Source: an uncultured Acetatifactor sp.
GTDB lineage: Bacteria > Bacillota > Clostridia > Lachnospirales > Lachnospiraceae
Reading direction: 5' to 3'
Length of the DNA stretch: 43,193 nt
NCBI GenBank assembly: GCA_934394815.1
Contig: CAKRRD010000023.1
Span: 1 to 43,193, forward strand
Shown here: positions 14,531 to 23,946 of the stretch, piece after piece
How positions within the stretch are numbered: the stretch's first letter is position 1
How the letters are laid out: each line of letters begins with the position of its first letter
Notes under the pieces: model-generated
The model's database searches: none
Seen by the model: only the letters and a program-made list of their open reading frames with translations
What the model was told of the DNA's origin: nothing
Position numbers and translations under genes: made by a program

Positions 14531-15760
14531 TTAGTCTCTACAATAAATATCTCTGGTATATACCTTTTCCCGGACATCCTCCAGTTCCCTGTGATACCGG
14601 TTAGCCACGATCACATCGGACCGGTACTTGAAATCTTCCAGATTCCGCAACACATGGCTGCCGAAAAAATCATCTTCCGAAAGCTGCGGTTCATACAATA
14701 AGATCTGGACCCCTTTGGCCCGGATCCGCTTCATGACACCCTGAATACTGGACTGGCGGAAATTGTCGGAGCCGGCTTTCATGGTCAGCCGGTAGATGCC
14801 GACGACAACCTTCCGTCCCGGCACACCGTCTCTGCCCTGACTCCCCTGATAAAATCCGGCCTTTTCCAGAATGCTGTCCGCAATATGATCCTTACGGGTA
14901 CTGTTGGCAGCCACAATGGCCTGGATCAGGTTCTGGGGAATGCTCTCATAATTGGCTAAAAGCTGCTTTGTATCCTTCGGCAGACAGTAGCCCCCGTACC
15001 CGAAGGAGGGATTGTTGTACTGCATTCCGATCCTTGGATCCAGACAGACCCCTTCGATGATATTGCGGCTGCTCAGATTCCGCATCTCCGCGTAGGTATC
15101 CAACTCGTTAAAATAGCTGACCCGGAGTGCCAGATAAGTATTGGCGAACAGTTTCACGGCTTCCGCCTCCGTGGAATTCATGATCCGGACGGGAATCTCC
15201 TTTTTTCTGGCTCCCTCCTGCAGCAGTCCGGCAAACCGTGCGGCATGTTCCCTCATTTCCTCTGTGTTTCCCGTAATTCCCACAATGATCCGGGAGGGAT
15301 ACAGGTTGTCATACAGTGCATGTCCCTCCCGTAAAAATTCCGGAGAAAACAGGATCCGGTCCGTGTGATATTTTTCCGTCAGCGCTGCCGTATATCCCAC
15401 CGGCACTGTGCTCTTGATCACGATTACCGCCGCAGGGTTCACCCTCCGTACTGTCTCCACCACCGTTTCCACCGAACGGGTATCGAAAAAATGGATCCCC
15501 GGATCATAATTGGTGGGCGTGGAGACAATGACCAGCTCCGCCTCCCGGTAAGCCTCTTCCGCCTCCAGTGTTGCCTGCAGATGCAGCACGCCGCTCTCCA
15601 GAGCTTCGCTGATCTCCGGATCCCGGATGGGAGATTTCCCCTTCCGTAACAGTTCCACCTTCTCCGGCACCACATCCACCGCCGTCACTTCATGATTCTG
15701 GGCTAACAGAACTGCCAGAGACAATCCCACATACCCCGTTCCCGCTACTGCAATCTTCAT
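14531..15760 (-). CDS. ugd: UDP-glucose 6-dehydrogenase
   Basis: The 409-aa enzyme oxidises UDP-glucose to UDP-glucuronate with two NAD+. The Rossmann motif GTGYVGLS is at 7-14, STPTNYDP at 80-87 and the active-site segment [16 protein letters not shown] contains Cys259 and Lys262. A C-terminal UDP-binding domain follows. Length and motifs fit the short Ugd type rather than UDP-N-acetylmannosamine dehydrogenase. The start is ATG 15760 with SD GGGAG; an in-frame extension upstream only reads through the flippase gene. It supplies glucuronic acid to the polysaccharide and is the last EPS gene before the CotH and RiPP genes. Confidence 0.9.
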   Translation of the reverse strand: MKIAVAGTGYVGLSLAVLLAQNHEVTAVDVVPEKVELLRKGKSPIRDPEISEALESGVLHLQATLEAEEAYREAELVIVSTPTNYDPGIHFFDTRSVETVVETVRRVNPAAVIVIKSTVPVGYTAALTEKYHTDRILFSPEFLREGHALYDNLYPSRIIVGITGNTEEMREHAARFAGLLQEGARKKEIPVRIMNSTEAEAVKLFANTYLALRVSYFNELDTYAEMRNLSSRNIIEGVCLDPRIGMQYNNPSFGYGGYCLPKDTKQLLANYESIPQNLIQAIVAANSTRKDHIADSILEKAGFYQGSQGRDGVPGRKVVVGIYRLTMKAGSDNFRQSSIQGVMKRIRAKGVQILLYEPQLSEDDFFGSHVLRNLEDFKYRSDVIVANRYHRELEDVREKVYTRDIYCRD

Positions 15761-17384
15761 ATAAACTCCCACACCTTTCAACAATCTGCAAACCCTGCTC
15801 CCGGTCCGCAGGCACAATCTTCTCTGCTGACCGGCTGTCTGCCGGTACCGCTTTGTCCCGATGTATTTCCGACAGAAATCTTTTTTCCAGTGCCAGAAGC
15901 TGCCGGAATTCCTTCCGTCTCCCGTAGCACACCAGAAAAATGACATTGGACGTAAGCAGACAGACTACGGCCCGTTCCGCCAGTCCCCGGATTCCTTCCG
16001 CAGGTATCTGACTGCATATCCAAAAGTTCAGACAGCAGTTTACCAAAGTAACGCTTCCATAGAAGACCACGGTTCCCAGATAGGCCAGGCAGTCCTCTCC
16101 GTCAAATAATGTAGTAAACAGATTATGTAACAGCCAGGGCATTCCCACGACAGCGGTGGCCGCCACCGTAGACAGAATCACTCCATACAGCCCCATAGAT
16201 TTCACCAATGCCAGATTCAATGCCAGATTCCCTCCCGCCGTTGCGAGCGTCCGGAAGCGGTCCCTGTGCCAGATCCCGGCGGCATCCTTGTAGGCATTGA
16301 ACAGTTGGTTAAATTCGTAGATAAAATAATACACACACAGACAGATCACGATCTGTCCGGGCAGTATCCCCGTCTCCCCGATCCACAACTTCATAAAAGG
16401 CTGGAACAGGCACAGCAGGCAGCAGGTGCAAAGCCCTGCGATCCAGGCAATGAGCAGCGTAAATTTCCGGAAGTCCTCATAATTTTTCTCCCGGCTCTCT
16501 GTCAGAAGACTGTTCCCGATGCCGGCGGTACAGGAGGTAAACAGCACGCCCACCATGCCGATGACGGAACTGACGATATAATAATAATTCTGGTAGACCG
16601 CCAGCACCGTCAGTCCCAAATACGCCGAGATGACCAACGAATCCGCAGAATTTACAATGACCGCTCCCAGCCGGGAGGTGAACAGATCCTTGATCTTCCC
16701 CCGGATCCGGCATCTGGTCTGCTCTTCCACCTGCCCCTTCGGAACATACTCCGGATAATATTTCTCCGCCACCAGAGCCGTACACAGATTGGTCAGGATC
16801 TGTGCACCCAGCGCCGCCAGAAGATACCAGTAGTAATTCCGAAAGGCAATTAACAGCCCCACCTGTAGGAGATATTGCAGGGTTCTCACCGCCAGATCCG
16901 CCTTGCTGGCCAGATCACTGCGCTGATGGGCCGCCAGCAGACTGTTCTTATACGCAAACAGCCAGTAGCTGATGACACAGCCCCCCAGATGCAGCAGATA
17001 CAGCATCTGCAGATTCACCCCCGCCGGGACACTGTCCGTCCTCACCAGTACCGGCAGGAACGGAAGCAGCAGCAATCCCATTCCAAGGATTGCCAGACCG
17101 ATACAGCGGTAGTATTTCCGATATAATCCCAGAAGCGCACAGATCTCTTCCGGCCGGTTTGCGGCAATCGGCGCATACATACTGTAGACCATGGCGCTCC
17201 CCACTCCCAGTTCTGCCAGATTGAGGATCTGTAATACCGATGTAAACAGGCTGTTCAGCCCCAGATATTCCATTCCCAGATGCCGGATCAGGAGCGTCCG
17301 CATGACAAAAGGGAGCAGGATCTGGTAACCCTTAAGCAGACCTCCGAAGATCACATTTCTGACGGCATTCCCGGTTCTTCTCAT
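15690..17384 (-). CDS. Polysaccharide flippase, Wzx/MATE-like
   Basis: The 564-aa integral membrane protein has about 12-14 hydrophobic segments, an N-terminus of the flippase type ([18 protein letters not shown]) and conserved [11 protein letters not shown]. It would flip the undecaprenyl-linked repeat unit across the membrane for Wzy polymerisation. I chose ATG 17384 (SD GGAG, 6 nt) over nearby TTG 17405 and ATG 17396. The last ~75 residues are a soluble tail after the final helix, and the last 71 bp overlap the start of ugd, far more than usual in this chain. A frameshift or late stop that lengthened the tail is possible. Confidence 0.88.
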   Translation of the reverse strand: MRRTGNAVRNVIFGGLLKGYQILLPFVMRTLLIRHLGMEYLGLNSLFTSVLQILNLAELGVGSAMVYSMYAPIAANRPEEICALLGLYRKYYRCIGLAILGMGLLLLPFLPVLVRTDSVPAGVNLQMLYLLHLGGCVISYWLFAYKNSLLAAHQRSDLASKADLAVRTLQYLLQVGLLIAFRNYYWYLLAALGAQILTNLCTALVAEKYYPEYVPKGQVEEQTRCRIRGKIKDLFTSRLGAVIVNSADSLVISAYLGLTVLAVYQNYYYIVSSVIGMVGVLFTSCTAGIGNSLLTESREKNYEDFRKFTLLIAWIAGLCTCCLLCLFQPFMKLWIGETGILPGQIVICLCVYYFIYEFNQLFNAYKDAAGIWHRDRFRTLATAGGNLALNLALVKSMGLYGVILSTVAATAVVGMPWLLHNLFTTLFDGEDCLAYLGTVVFYGSVTLVNCCLNFWICSQIPAEGIRGLAERAVVCLLTSNVIFLVCYGRRKEFRQLLALEKRFLSEIHRDKAVPADSRSAEKIVPADREQGLQIVERCGSLYEDCSSGNGVCGIVSGSSVSPES

Positions 17385-17401
17385 TTTTCTCTCCATCCCT
17401 C

Positions 17402-18241
17402 TCAAACAATCTCACGATTCTTTGTCCCGATCCACAGATCATAAGGAAAACTCTGTAACAGTCCCTCCCGCAGTTCTTCCAGCTTCGGCAGTTCCATGGG
17501 TTCCATTTCCCTGGCCTCCGCCAGAGACGCCGCCGACCGTACCTCATATCTGCCGGTGGCAAAATACCAGTCGTAATATTTCAGCATCTCTTCCTCCATG
17601 CCCTGTCGCAAAAATACCGCAGGAACCCCGTAGCTTTCCGCCAGAATGATCCCGTGTAACGAAGATGAGTATACCACCTCGGCTTCCAGAATTTTGTCGA
17701 GGAAGGTCCGGTAATCTCCGGTTCGTATGGAAAGTCTGTCATCTCCTGTCGTTTTCCGCTTCATATAGTGATCGATCACTACATATTTTGTCTTTTTCTC
17801 CGGTCTCCTGCCGGGATAGATCATAGGCAGCAGGATTGCCGGATCCCCGTAGACCCGGGGACAGGTATAACCGTTCTCCCGAAGCACCTGCGCGGTAACG
17901 GGACCTCTGACCGCCCGGATATCCAGCTTCCGATAATCCCTTTGCAGAGTCACCCGTCCCACATGGGCAAAAGAATTGACACCGCTGCCCCAGATCACCG
18001 CATCGAAGGCTCCCAGCCCCAGCACGGAACCTATGGTCATCAGATGCCCCGGCCTTACAGCCTCTCTGGACAGATCCAGCCCCAGGCGGTGTAACATCCA
18101 TTCTGTTACCACCGGTGCCAACAGATCCCCCAGATTCTCACTGAAATTCCAATACTCCAGATTTACCTTCGTCCTGTCCGCTTTTCTTCCGTCCAATGTT
18201 TTTCGATTGCGCAGCACGCCGATCTGTTTCGTCAGTTCCAC
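17402..18241 (-). CDS. Polysaccharide pyruvyl transferase family protein
   Basis: The 279-aa protein belongs to the PF04230 family, which adds ketal pyruvate from phosphoenolpyruvate to sugars of exopolysaccharides. Visible landmarks are YWNFSENLGDLLAP near residue 30, WGSGVNSF, RAVRGPVTAQVLRENG, VYGDPAILLP and the C-terminal VYSSSLHGIILAESYGVPAVFL with its His and Glu. All are typical. Length is at the shorter end for the family but the core motifs are complete. It lies 17 nt before the flippase and 19 nt after a GT2 gene. The product suggests an anionic, pyruvylated polymer together with glucuronate. Confidence 0.85.
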   Translation of the reverse strand: MELTKQIGVLRNRKTLDGRKADRTKVNLEYWNFSENLGDLLAPVVTEWMLHRLGLDLSREAVRPGHLMTIGSVLGLGAFDAVIWGSGVNSFAHVGRVTLQRDYRKLDIRAVRGPVTAQVLRENGYTCPRVYGDPAILLPMIYPGRRPEKKTKYVVIDHYMKRKTTGDDRLSIRTGDYRTFLDKILEAEVVYSSSLHGIILAESYGVPAVFLRQGMEEEMLKYYDWYFATGRYEVRSAASLAEAREMEPMELPKLEELREGLLQSFPYDLWIGTKNREIV

Positions 18242-18260
18242 TCCTCTCTCCTTCCCCGTC

Positions 18261-19256
18261 CTACCTCATGCGGTACAGATTGTCCAATACCCGGAATTTT
18301 CTTCGCAGAAGCAGTTCTCTGAGCAATCTCTTCTTCCCGGTGGTTTTGCAGCCCCGCAGTGCACTTTGCAGTGGCAGGGAGCCACCGATCCGCTTCAGTT
18401 CCGCGTATTTTCCGGATGCATCATATCCGGAGCTGCGGTAGATCTTATGCAGGAACATCAGGCTTTTCCCCACAAAATAAGAATTGATCTCCTCATAAAG
18501 TTCCTGTCTGGCATGAAGGGTACGGAAACACTTCCAGGCACAATCCCTGAAATAAAGCAATGCTTCATAATAATTTTCATGAAAACGGTGCACCAGATTA
18601 TCCGCCTCCTTGTAATGATAGCAATACAGCGATCCCGGAATGACGCAGATCCCCCTGCATTTTTCCAGTATCTGCATGGAAAACGCCATGTCCTCGCAGA
18701 TGGCATATTCCTCTCCGAAACGGATCTCATTCTCCAGAAGCAGTTCCCGGCGGATCAGCTTATTCCAGGGCGGATTAAAAAGCTCCCGTTTGAAATCCGC
18801 CAAAAATCCTTCCTCCAGATACGTCTCTCCTCCACCGCAGAAGGCTTTTTCCGGAAGGTTATCCACACGCCTTCCGTTCTGTTCCACATAATAGGTAAAA
18901 CCGCACACCACAAGTTCCGCCTTCGTCTCCAGAGCCTTCCCATACAGGGTCGCCAGGGTCTCCGGGAACAGGGTATCGTCACTGTCCGTAAACATCAGAT
19001 ACTCCCCCTCTGCCTTTCGAATCCCCAGATTTCTGGCGCTGCTGACACCGCCGTTTTCCTTGTGGCAGACCCGCACTCTTGGATCCCGTTGCGCCAGCCT
19101 GTCACACAAAGCCGGAGAACCATCCCTGCTGCCGTCATCAATGAGCAGCAGTTCCCAATCGGAAAAGCTCTGCCCCAAAATGCTGTCCACACAGCGCTGC
19201 AATTCTTTTTCCGCGTTATACACCGGCACTACGATACTAATTTTTGTCTCTCTCAT
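18261..19256 (-). CDS. Glycosyltransferase family 2
   Basis: The 331-aa inverting GT-A transferase has the N-terminal SIVVPVYNAE, LLIDDGSRDGS, ENGGVSSARNLGI and the TDSDD metal-binding motif within the first ~95 residues. The remainder is helical and family-typical. It has no membrane segments and would add one sugar to the lipid-linked repeat at the cytoplasmic face. The start overlaps the end of the GT4 gene by 20 bp. Donor and acceptor cannot be read from the sequence. Confidence 0.9.
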   Translation of the reverse strand: MRETKISIVVPVYNAEKELQRCVDSILGQSFSDWELLLIDDGSRDGSPALCDRLAQRDPRVRVCHKENGGVSSARNLGIRKAEGEYLMFTDSDDTLFPETLATLYGKALETKAELVVCGFTYYVEQNGRRVDNLPEKAFCGGGETYLEEGFLADFKRELFNPPWNKLIRRELLLENEIRFGEEYAICEDMAFSMQILEKCRGICVIPGSLYCYHYKEADNLVHRFHENYYEALLYFRDCAWKCFRTLHARQELYEEINSYFVGKSLMFLHKIYRSSGYDASGKYAELKRIGGSLPLQSALRGCKTTGKKRLLRELLLRRKFRVLDNLYRMR

Positions 19257-20388
19257 TTTTCTCCATCACACTGCATATTCTCTGTGCCACCGTATCCCAG
19301 GAATACTCTCTCAGATACCATTCCCTCCGCCCCGCCACTTCCTCCCGGTATTTCGGATCCCGCAGCACCTCCCACAGATCCTCCGCCAGTCTCCCCGCAT
19401 CCTCTCCGGAAAACAGTCTGCCGGTGCATCCGTCCTCTATGAATTCGGGCATGGCGAACTTGTCCCTGCCGATACAGGGCAGCCCGTAGACAAGTGCCTC
19501 CGCAAATACCAGCCCATAGGCCTCAAAATAAGACGGCATGCAGAACACATCACACAGGTTATAATATTCCGTCAGCTGCCCCGCCTTAAGGTCTCCCAAC
19601 AGATGAATCGCCTGCCAGTCCGCTTTCTCCGGCGTGATCTCCCGCTCCCGCAGGGCAGCCCGGATGTCCTCTTCCTTCGCCCCCGCCAGATACAGTTCCG
19701 CCTCAGGCAGATATTTTCTCCGCAGGATCCCGAAGGCCTGTACCACCAGAGGGCCGCCCTTCCGCACGAAATTCCTTCCCACGAACAGGATCCGCCGCCC
19801 TTGTCTTTCTCCCGGGCGGATCCCTGCGGCATCCACGTTGATGCCGCCTCCCACCGCATGGATCCGCTCCCCGGGCAGTCCGCACTCCCGGATCAGAAAA
19901 TCCCGAAGCCATCTGCTCATGGTGAATACCGCCTCGCTGTTCCGGTAATGACGAAGCTGGGCTGCTGCCCTGCGCTCCAGTACCTTTGCCGGAACCTGTT
20001 GAAACTCGCAGTACCGGTAGGCCGTCGGATCCTCCTTTTGCAGCCACCGGATGGCAGCCACGGAGAGATCCTGGTAGAGATAGGATGAAAAACGCGCTCC
20101 CGAAGGCCAGTCGCCGAACTGGAATGTGATCATTTTCCGGGAAGTCCCCTGTCTGCGTTTCCAGGCAGCATAGCTTCCGTCCAGCCGCAGTCTGTCACTC
20201 ACGGGTGGTGGTGGTATCAGTCCCTTTTTCTTACGCAGTCTCCGGATCACCTTGCGGTACAAGGGATCCGAAAGCTCGAAATCCCGCACCTGCACACAAG
20301 ACTCCATGGCCCTGCGCAGGGACCAGGCCGTACCGGACCAGGTTCTCTTCTTATCTTTGTACCACAGGCACACATACAGTATTTCCAT
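19237..20388 (-). CDS. Glycosyltransferase family 4
   Basis: The 383-aa GT-B retaining transferase starts at ATG 20388 (MEILYVCLWYKD), 5 nt after the upstream stop; longer in-frame starts lie inside the previous gene. It shows GRRILFVGRNFVRKGG, a middle LYLAGA strand and the C-terminal CMPSYFEAYGLVFAEALVYGLP block with the acidic E-x7-E motif that binds the nucleotide sugar. The N-terminal half carries substrate-specific sequence I do not recognise. It works in assembly of the EPS repeat unit. Confidence 0.9.
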   Translation of the reverse strand: MEILYVCLWYKDKKRTWSGTAWSLRRAMESCVQVRDFELSDPLYRKVIRRLRKKKGLIPPPPVSDRLRLDGSYAAWKRRQGTSRKMITFQFGDWPSGARFSSYLYQDLSVAAIRWLQKEDPTAYRYCEFQQVPAKVLERRAAAQLRHYRNSEAVFTMSRWLRDFLIRECGLPGERIHAVGGGINVDAAGIRPGERQGRRILFVGRNFVRKGGPLVVQAFGILRRKYLPEAELYLAGAKEEDIRAALREREITPEKADWQAIHLLGDLKAGQLTEYYNLCDVFCMPSYFEAYGLVFAEALVYGLPCIGRDKFAMPEFIEDGCTGRLFSGEDAGRLAEDLWEVLRDPKYREEVAGRREWYLREYSWDTVAQRICSVMEKNERDKN

Positions 20389-20393
20389 CCTGT

Positions 20394-21560
20394 CTATCTC
20401 TTCCTTTCCGCATACAGTGCAATCTGCTCGCACCCCGCCGTAACGTCATAGCATACGGCCCATCCTGCTCCCGGCACCGCCACATCAATATCAAAGGGAA
20501 AATCTTCAAAAGTCATATCTGCCGTTCTGTCCTCATAGGGCAGACAGGCCTTAATGGGAAGCGTTATGGTCTGGCTGGGCGTGACGATCATCAGTGTCCG
20601 CTCCTCTGCCGTATCGTTGGTGACACTGAAATGGATCAGTCCCTGCGCATCTTTGAACCGGCTTCCCACATACAGAGTCTCCGTGGCATGGATGTTCTCC
20701 ATGGTGACCCCTTCCGTCACATTACGATGATAGAAGATTCCGTAGCGGGCCGCGTCCCCTACCGCAATATTGCACAGCATCACGTCCTCCAGTGAGAACT
20801 GCTCCTTCACCAGCGTATAAATGGTATAGCCTCCCCCGTTCAGGATACAGTTGGTAAAATAAATTCCCTTTGCACCGCTTTTTTCCGGGGCGATCATGAG
20901 ACAGGCGTTTACATAGCTGCCTCCTCCCGGGATCGCCGGTACTTCGAATCTGCAGTTATCAAAAGAAATATTTTCTGCTGTAAGCTCCGGATACCCGAAA
21001 ATCTGTACTCCGTCGGAATGCACCGTCTCCCTGCTGTCCGGATGAGCCAGATCCGCGATATAACAATCTCTCAGCGTCACATTCCGGTAGGGATTCAGTG
21101 CATCCCCGCTGCTGCCTCCCAGACGGCACCCGGTAAACATGGCATTGCTTCCCTGAAAATTCCGCAGCGTGCAGTCTTCGAAGACATACGAGATCCGGGC
21201 GTCCTCCCGTCCGGTGGTCACCGCATCAAATTTACAGTTTTCAAAGGCTACCGTAGTCTCTTCCCGGATCTGTCCCTCATTCACCATGAGCAGGGGATAC
21301 CCGGAGAAATCCATATCCCGTATCTCGATCTCTTTTCCTGCCTGCCGGTTGCTGTAGACCAGATCCAACACCAGTTGTCCTCCTGCACCGATCCGGTAGA
21401 GGAGCCCTCCGTAGGTACCCTCCTCCACAATTTCCGTCAGTTCTGTATCTTCGTCAATGCCTGTGTTGAATCTGTCCGGAATCTCCCGTTCTGCCGCCTG
21501 TGCCCGGATTCCCACACTTATACACAGCACTATTCCCAGAAGTAACATCATTCTTCGCAT
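20394..21560 (-). CDS. Secreted right-handed beta-helix protein
   Basis: The 388-aa protein has a signal peptide (MRRMMLLLGIVLCISVG, cut probably after AQA). A body of repeating short strands follows (VAFENCKFDAV, YVFEDCTLRNF, ISFDNCRFEVP, IYFTNCILNGG), each with an NC or DC turn, the pattern of a parallel beta-helix as in pectate lyases and C5-epimerases. A C-terminal beta-rich domain of about 90 residues follows. In EPS operons such proteins can be polymer-specific lyases, epimerases or binding proteins. I see no motif that decides among these. The start is supported by GGAAAG 5 nt upstream. Neighbours are 5 and 27 nt away. Confidence 0.75.
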   Translation of the reverse strand: MRRMMLLLGIVLCISVGIRAQAAEREIPDRFNTGIDEDTELTEIVEEGTYGGLLYRIGAGGQLVLDLVYSNRQAGKEIEIRDMDFSGYPLLMVNEGQIREETTVAFENCKFDAVTTGREDARISYVFEDCTLRNFQGSNAMFTGCRLGGSSGDALNPYRNVTLRDCYIADLAHPDSRETVHSDGVQIFGYPELTAENISFDNCRFEVPAIPGGGSYVNACLMIAPEKSGAKGIYFTNCILNGGGYTIYTLVKEQFSLEDVMLCNIAVGDAARYGIFYHRNVTEGVTMENIHATETLYVGSRFKDAQGLIHFSVTNDTAEERTLMIVTPSQTITLPIKACLPYEDRTADMTFEDFPFDIDVAVPGAGWAVCYDVTAGCEQIALYAERKR

Positions 21561-21587
21561 ATTTACTTTCCTTTTTTACATCTTTCT

Positions 21588-22982
21588 TTACCTTATGTAT
21601 CTGTGCTCCTCTTTGTGTGGCAGATCCGACATATTTTCCCATCTTTCCCGCAAAATCACCTGAAACAGCGCGACCGGAAGGTAGGCATATTTGATGGTCT
21701 GTAACGTATCCATCCACCACAGGTTCAGGAAATATCCGCCCACCGCCAGAGCCGCGCAAAATGCCATCCTGTCCCTGCGGCGGATCCCTGTTTTCACCAT
21801 CTCCCCTACGGCCTGCAGGATCAGCAGACTGTATACCACCAGTCCCGGATACCCATAGCGGATATAATTCGCCACATAGAAATTGTCAATGGAATGGATC
21901 GTGGCTCCGCCGGGAATGTACCAGGAAAAATGATATCCCGATCCCTGTCCCAGCCAGGGATTCAGCCAGTCCACCGTAAAAATATCCAGTAAGGCATCCC
22001 GGTAGGAGGCACTGTTGGCAAGAGAAGTACTGTCCACGCCGTAGCGTACCGCATAGGAAGTCCCCAATATCTCATCCACCACCGTACTCAACTGCAGCAA
22101 AAGATAATGTCCCGGCGGCGAACCGGGGAATAAAAAGGCCAGTGCCAGAACCAGAAGCCCCGCCGGCACTATGGTAAACAGCAGCTTCTTTCGCTGCTCT
22201 CCGGGTGCCAGTATCGTCAACAGCAAAAGTTCCAGCCCCATGACCGCCAGCGTGGAACGGGATCCCGTCAGGAATACATTAACCACCACCAGCAGCAGAA
22301 GCGGCAGATGCCGAAACAATGTAAAACAGTGCTTCTCCTCGTCCATACACAGAAGCGGCAGTCCGGAGATCAGGATCAGACCATAGGCCAGCGAATGATT
22401 GGCGGGGCCCATGATCCGGTAGGATCCCGAACGGATCATGCCTCCGGTATAAAGCCCCTTAATCGTCTCCAGATATGCAAAAGGGGTCTTACGAAAAACC
22501 GCTTCCACGATCCCCAACACACACAGAAACAGAAGCATCCGCCGGAAAAGTACCAGAAACCCATCGCTTCCCAGATACTCCCGAAGCACATAGATCACCA
22601 GAAACGCGGCCAACAGTTCGATCAGCGGATAGAGAAACGTACCGATGTGGAACCGCAGTACGGCAGTATAGAAACAGATTCCCAGATACCCCGCCATCAG
22701 CGGCCACAGCTTACAGTTCCTCACGCCCTCCCAGAATACCTTCTTCCGGGATTCCTTGCTCAGAATAAAAACACTCAGGAGAATGATCAGAAGCCGCTGT
22801 GCCGTCAGGTCAAATCCCGGCAGCCGGATGCCGAAATATTGAGGTAACATATAATAAGTAATGAGGAAGCAGAACGCCAGACGCCGCCCCAGCCCCCGTT
22901 CTCCGGAGTTTTCAAAGTAGCGGTTGCCGCTCTGCCAGTTTCTCCGGAATCCCCCCATGGGTTCCACCAGATATCTGCTCAT
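21588..22982 (-). CDS. O-antigen-polymerase-like membrane protein (Wzy)
   Basis: The 464-aa protein has about 10-12 hydrophobic segments, a large outside loop (about 290-370) and the overall pattern of Wzy/O-antigen ligase proteins. These join lipid-linked repeat units at the outer face of the membrane. Sequence conservation in Wzy is low, so the call rests on topology and its place between glycosyltransferases and other EPS genes. The ATG overlaps the preceding stop (ATGA), with a strong AGAGGGGG upstream. Confidence 0.8.
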   Translation of the reverse strand: MSRYLVEPMGGFRRNWQSGNRYFENSGERGLGRRLAFCFLITYYMLPQYFGIRLPGFDLTAQRLLIILLSVFILSKESRKKVFWEGVRNCKLWPLMAGYLGICFYTAVLRFHIGTFLYPLIELLAAFLVIYVLREYLGSDGFLVLFRRMLLFLCVLGIVEAVFRKTPFAYLETIKGLYTGGMIRSGSYRIMGPANHSLAYGLILISGLPLLCMDEEKHCFTLFRHLPLLLLVVVNVFLTGSRSTLAVMGLELLLLTILAPGEQRKKLLFTIVPAGLLVLALAFLFPGSPPGHYLLLQLSTVVDEILGTSYAVRYGVDSTSLANSASYRDALLDIFTVDWLNPWLGQGSGYHFSWYIPGGATIHSIDNFYVANYIRYGYPGLVVYSLLILQAVGEMVKTGIRRRDRMAFCAALAVGGYFLNLWWMDTLQTIKYAYLPVALFQVILRERWENMSDLPHKEEHRYIR

Positions 22983-23917
22983 ATGCTTCCCCCTCTGACT
23001 GCCATGGCAAATTCCACCGGCAGGGATTTTTTACTGTGATAGCAGTCCTGGTATTTCCAGATCAACGGTATGATATTCCAAAGCCTCCGTTGTTCCATCA
23101 GTTCGATTCTGAGGGCCGTGGCCCGGATATTGCGCCTGAGCAGTTCCTTCGCCTCCCCGGACATTCCCTTATCTTCGGCAAAACGCAGGGTCATCTCATG
23201 GCTTTTCTGCAGTTCCCGGAAAAAAACGATCCGCTTGTCCAGATCCCGCATCTTGCGCTTGGACACATTACCGGAATGCATGCGGCGCCTTAAGGTAACA
23301 CTGTGGAGAATATAACAGCCGTCCAGACACAGCGCCAGCTTCCAGGCATATTCATCATGAGCCCAGCCGGGATACCAATAGGCTTTTGTCTCTTCCAGAA
23401 ACTCCCGGCGCAGGCACATGGTACAGCCCTCACTTCCGATGAAAATATGTGCCGGACTCCATTCCACGTGCTCCAGACTTCCGTCCCCCCGAAAGCTCTT
23501 TAATACTCTGCGGCTGACCGCCGGGGCATCGGAATCCACTGTAAAGGGGACGAATTCCGAACCCAGCACCAGTATCCCTTTGTGATTTTCCATCTGTCTT
23601 ATCATAAGTTCCACCCGGTCCGGCTCCCAGATATCGTCCTGATCACAGAAAAAGACATAGTCCCCGTCCGTCTCTTCCACCGCTGTCCTGAAATTCTCCC
23701 CATAGCCCAGCCGCTTCGCATTCTGTGTGATCCGCCATGCCGGGGCCAGTCCGTAAGTCTCCAGATATTCCCTGACGATCTCCACCGTCTGATCCTCTGA
23801 ACCGTCATCCCGCAGGATCACCTGATCCACCGGAAGGCTCTGTCCCCGGATGGAATCCAGCTGTTCTGTTATAAATCTTGCCCCGTTACAGGTTGCCATT
23901 GCTACCGATATTCGCAT
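22979..23917 (-). CDS. Glycosyltransferase family 2 (rhamnosyltransferase-like)
   Basis: The 312-aa protein starts at ATG 23917 (MRISVAMATCNGARF), with SD GAAGGGG 6 nt upstream. An in-frame extension further upstream only reads across the neighbouring gene. Motifs are QVILRDDGSEDQT, FFCDQDDIW (the GT-A metal site, a form common in rhamnosyl-type GT2 enzymes) and a WAHDEYAWKLAL segment with the catalytic-base region. The C-terminal part is helical. A rhamnosyl role would match rfbD, but specificity is a guess. Confidence 0.88.
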   Translation of the reverse strand: MRISVAMATCNGARFITEQLDSIRGQSLPVDQVILRDDGSEDQTVEIVREYLETYGLAPAWRITQNAKRLGYGENFRTAVEETDGDYVFFCDQDDIWEPDRVELMIRQMENHKGILVLGSEFVPFTVDSDAPAVSRRVLKSFRGDGSLEHVEWSPAHIFIGSEGCTMCLRREFLEETKAYWYPGWAHDEYAWKLALCLDGCYILHSVTLRRRMHSGNVSKRKMRDLDKRIVFFRELQKSHEMTLRFAEDKGMSGEAKELLRRNIRATALRIELMEQRRLWNIIPLIWKYQDCYHSKKSLPVEFAMAVRGGSI

Positions 23918-23946
23918 GTTTTTCCCCTTCCCTTCCCCATCTTCTG

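Noticed and set aside
15761..15946. N-terminal extension of the UDP-glucose dehydrogenase
   Set aside because: The added 62 residues are the flippase gene read in another frame; the Rossmann motif and a good SD place the start at 15760.
17976..19442. 488-codon plus-strand open frame
   Set aside because: It lies antisense to pyruvyl transferase and two glycosyltransferase genes with full motifs, and its product is low-complexity Pro/Ser/His-rich with no recognisable domain.
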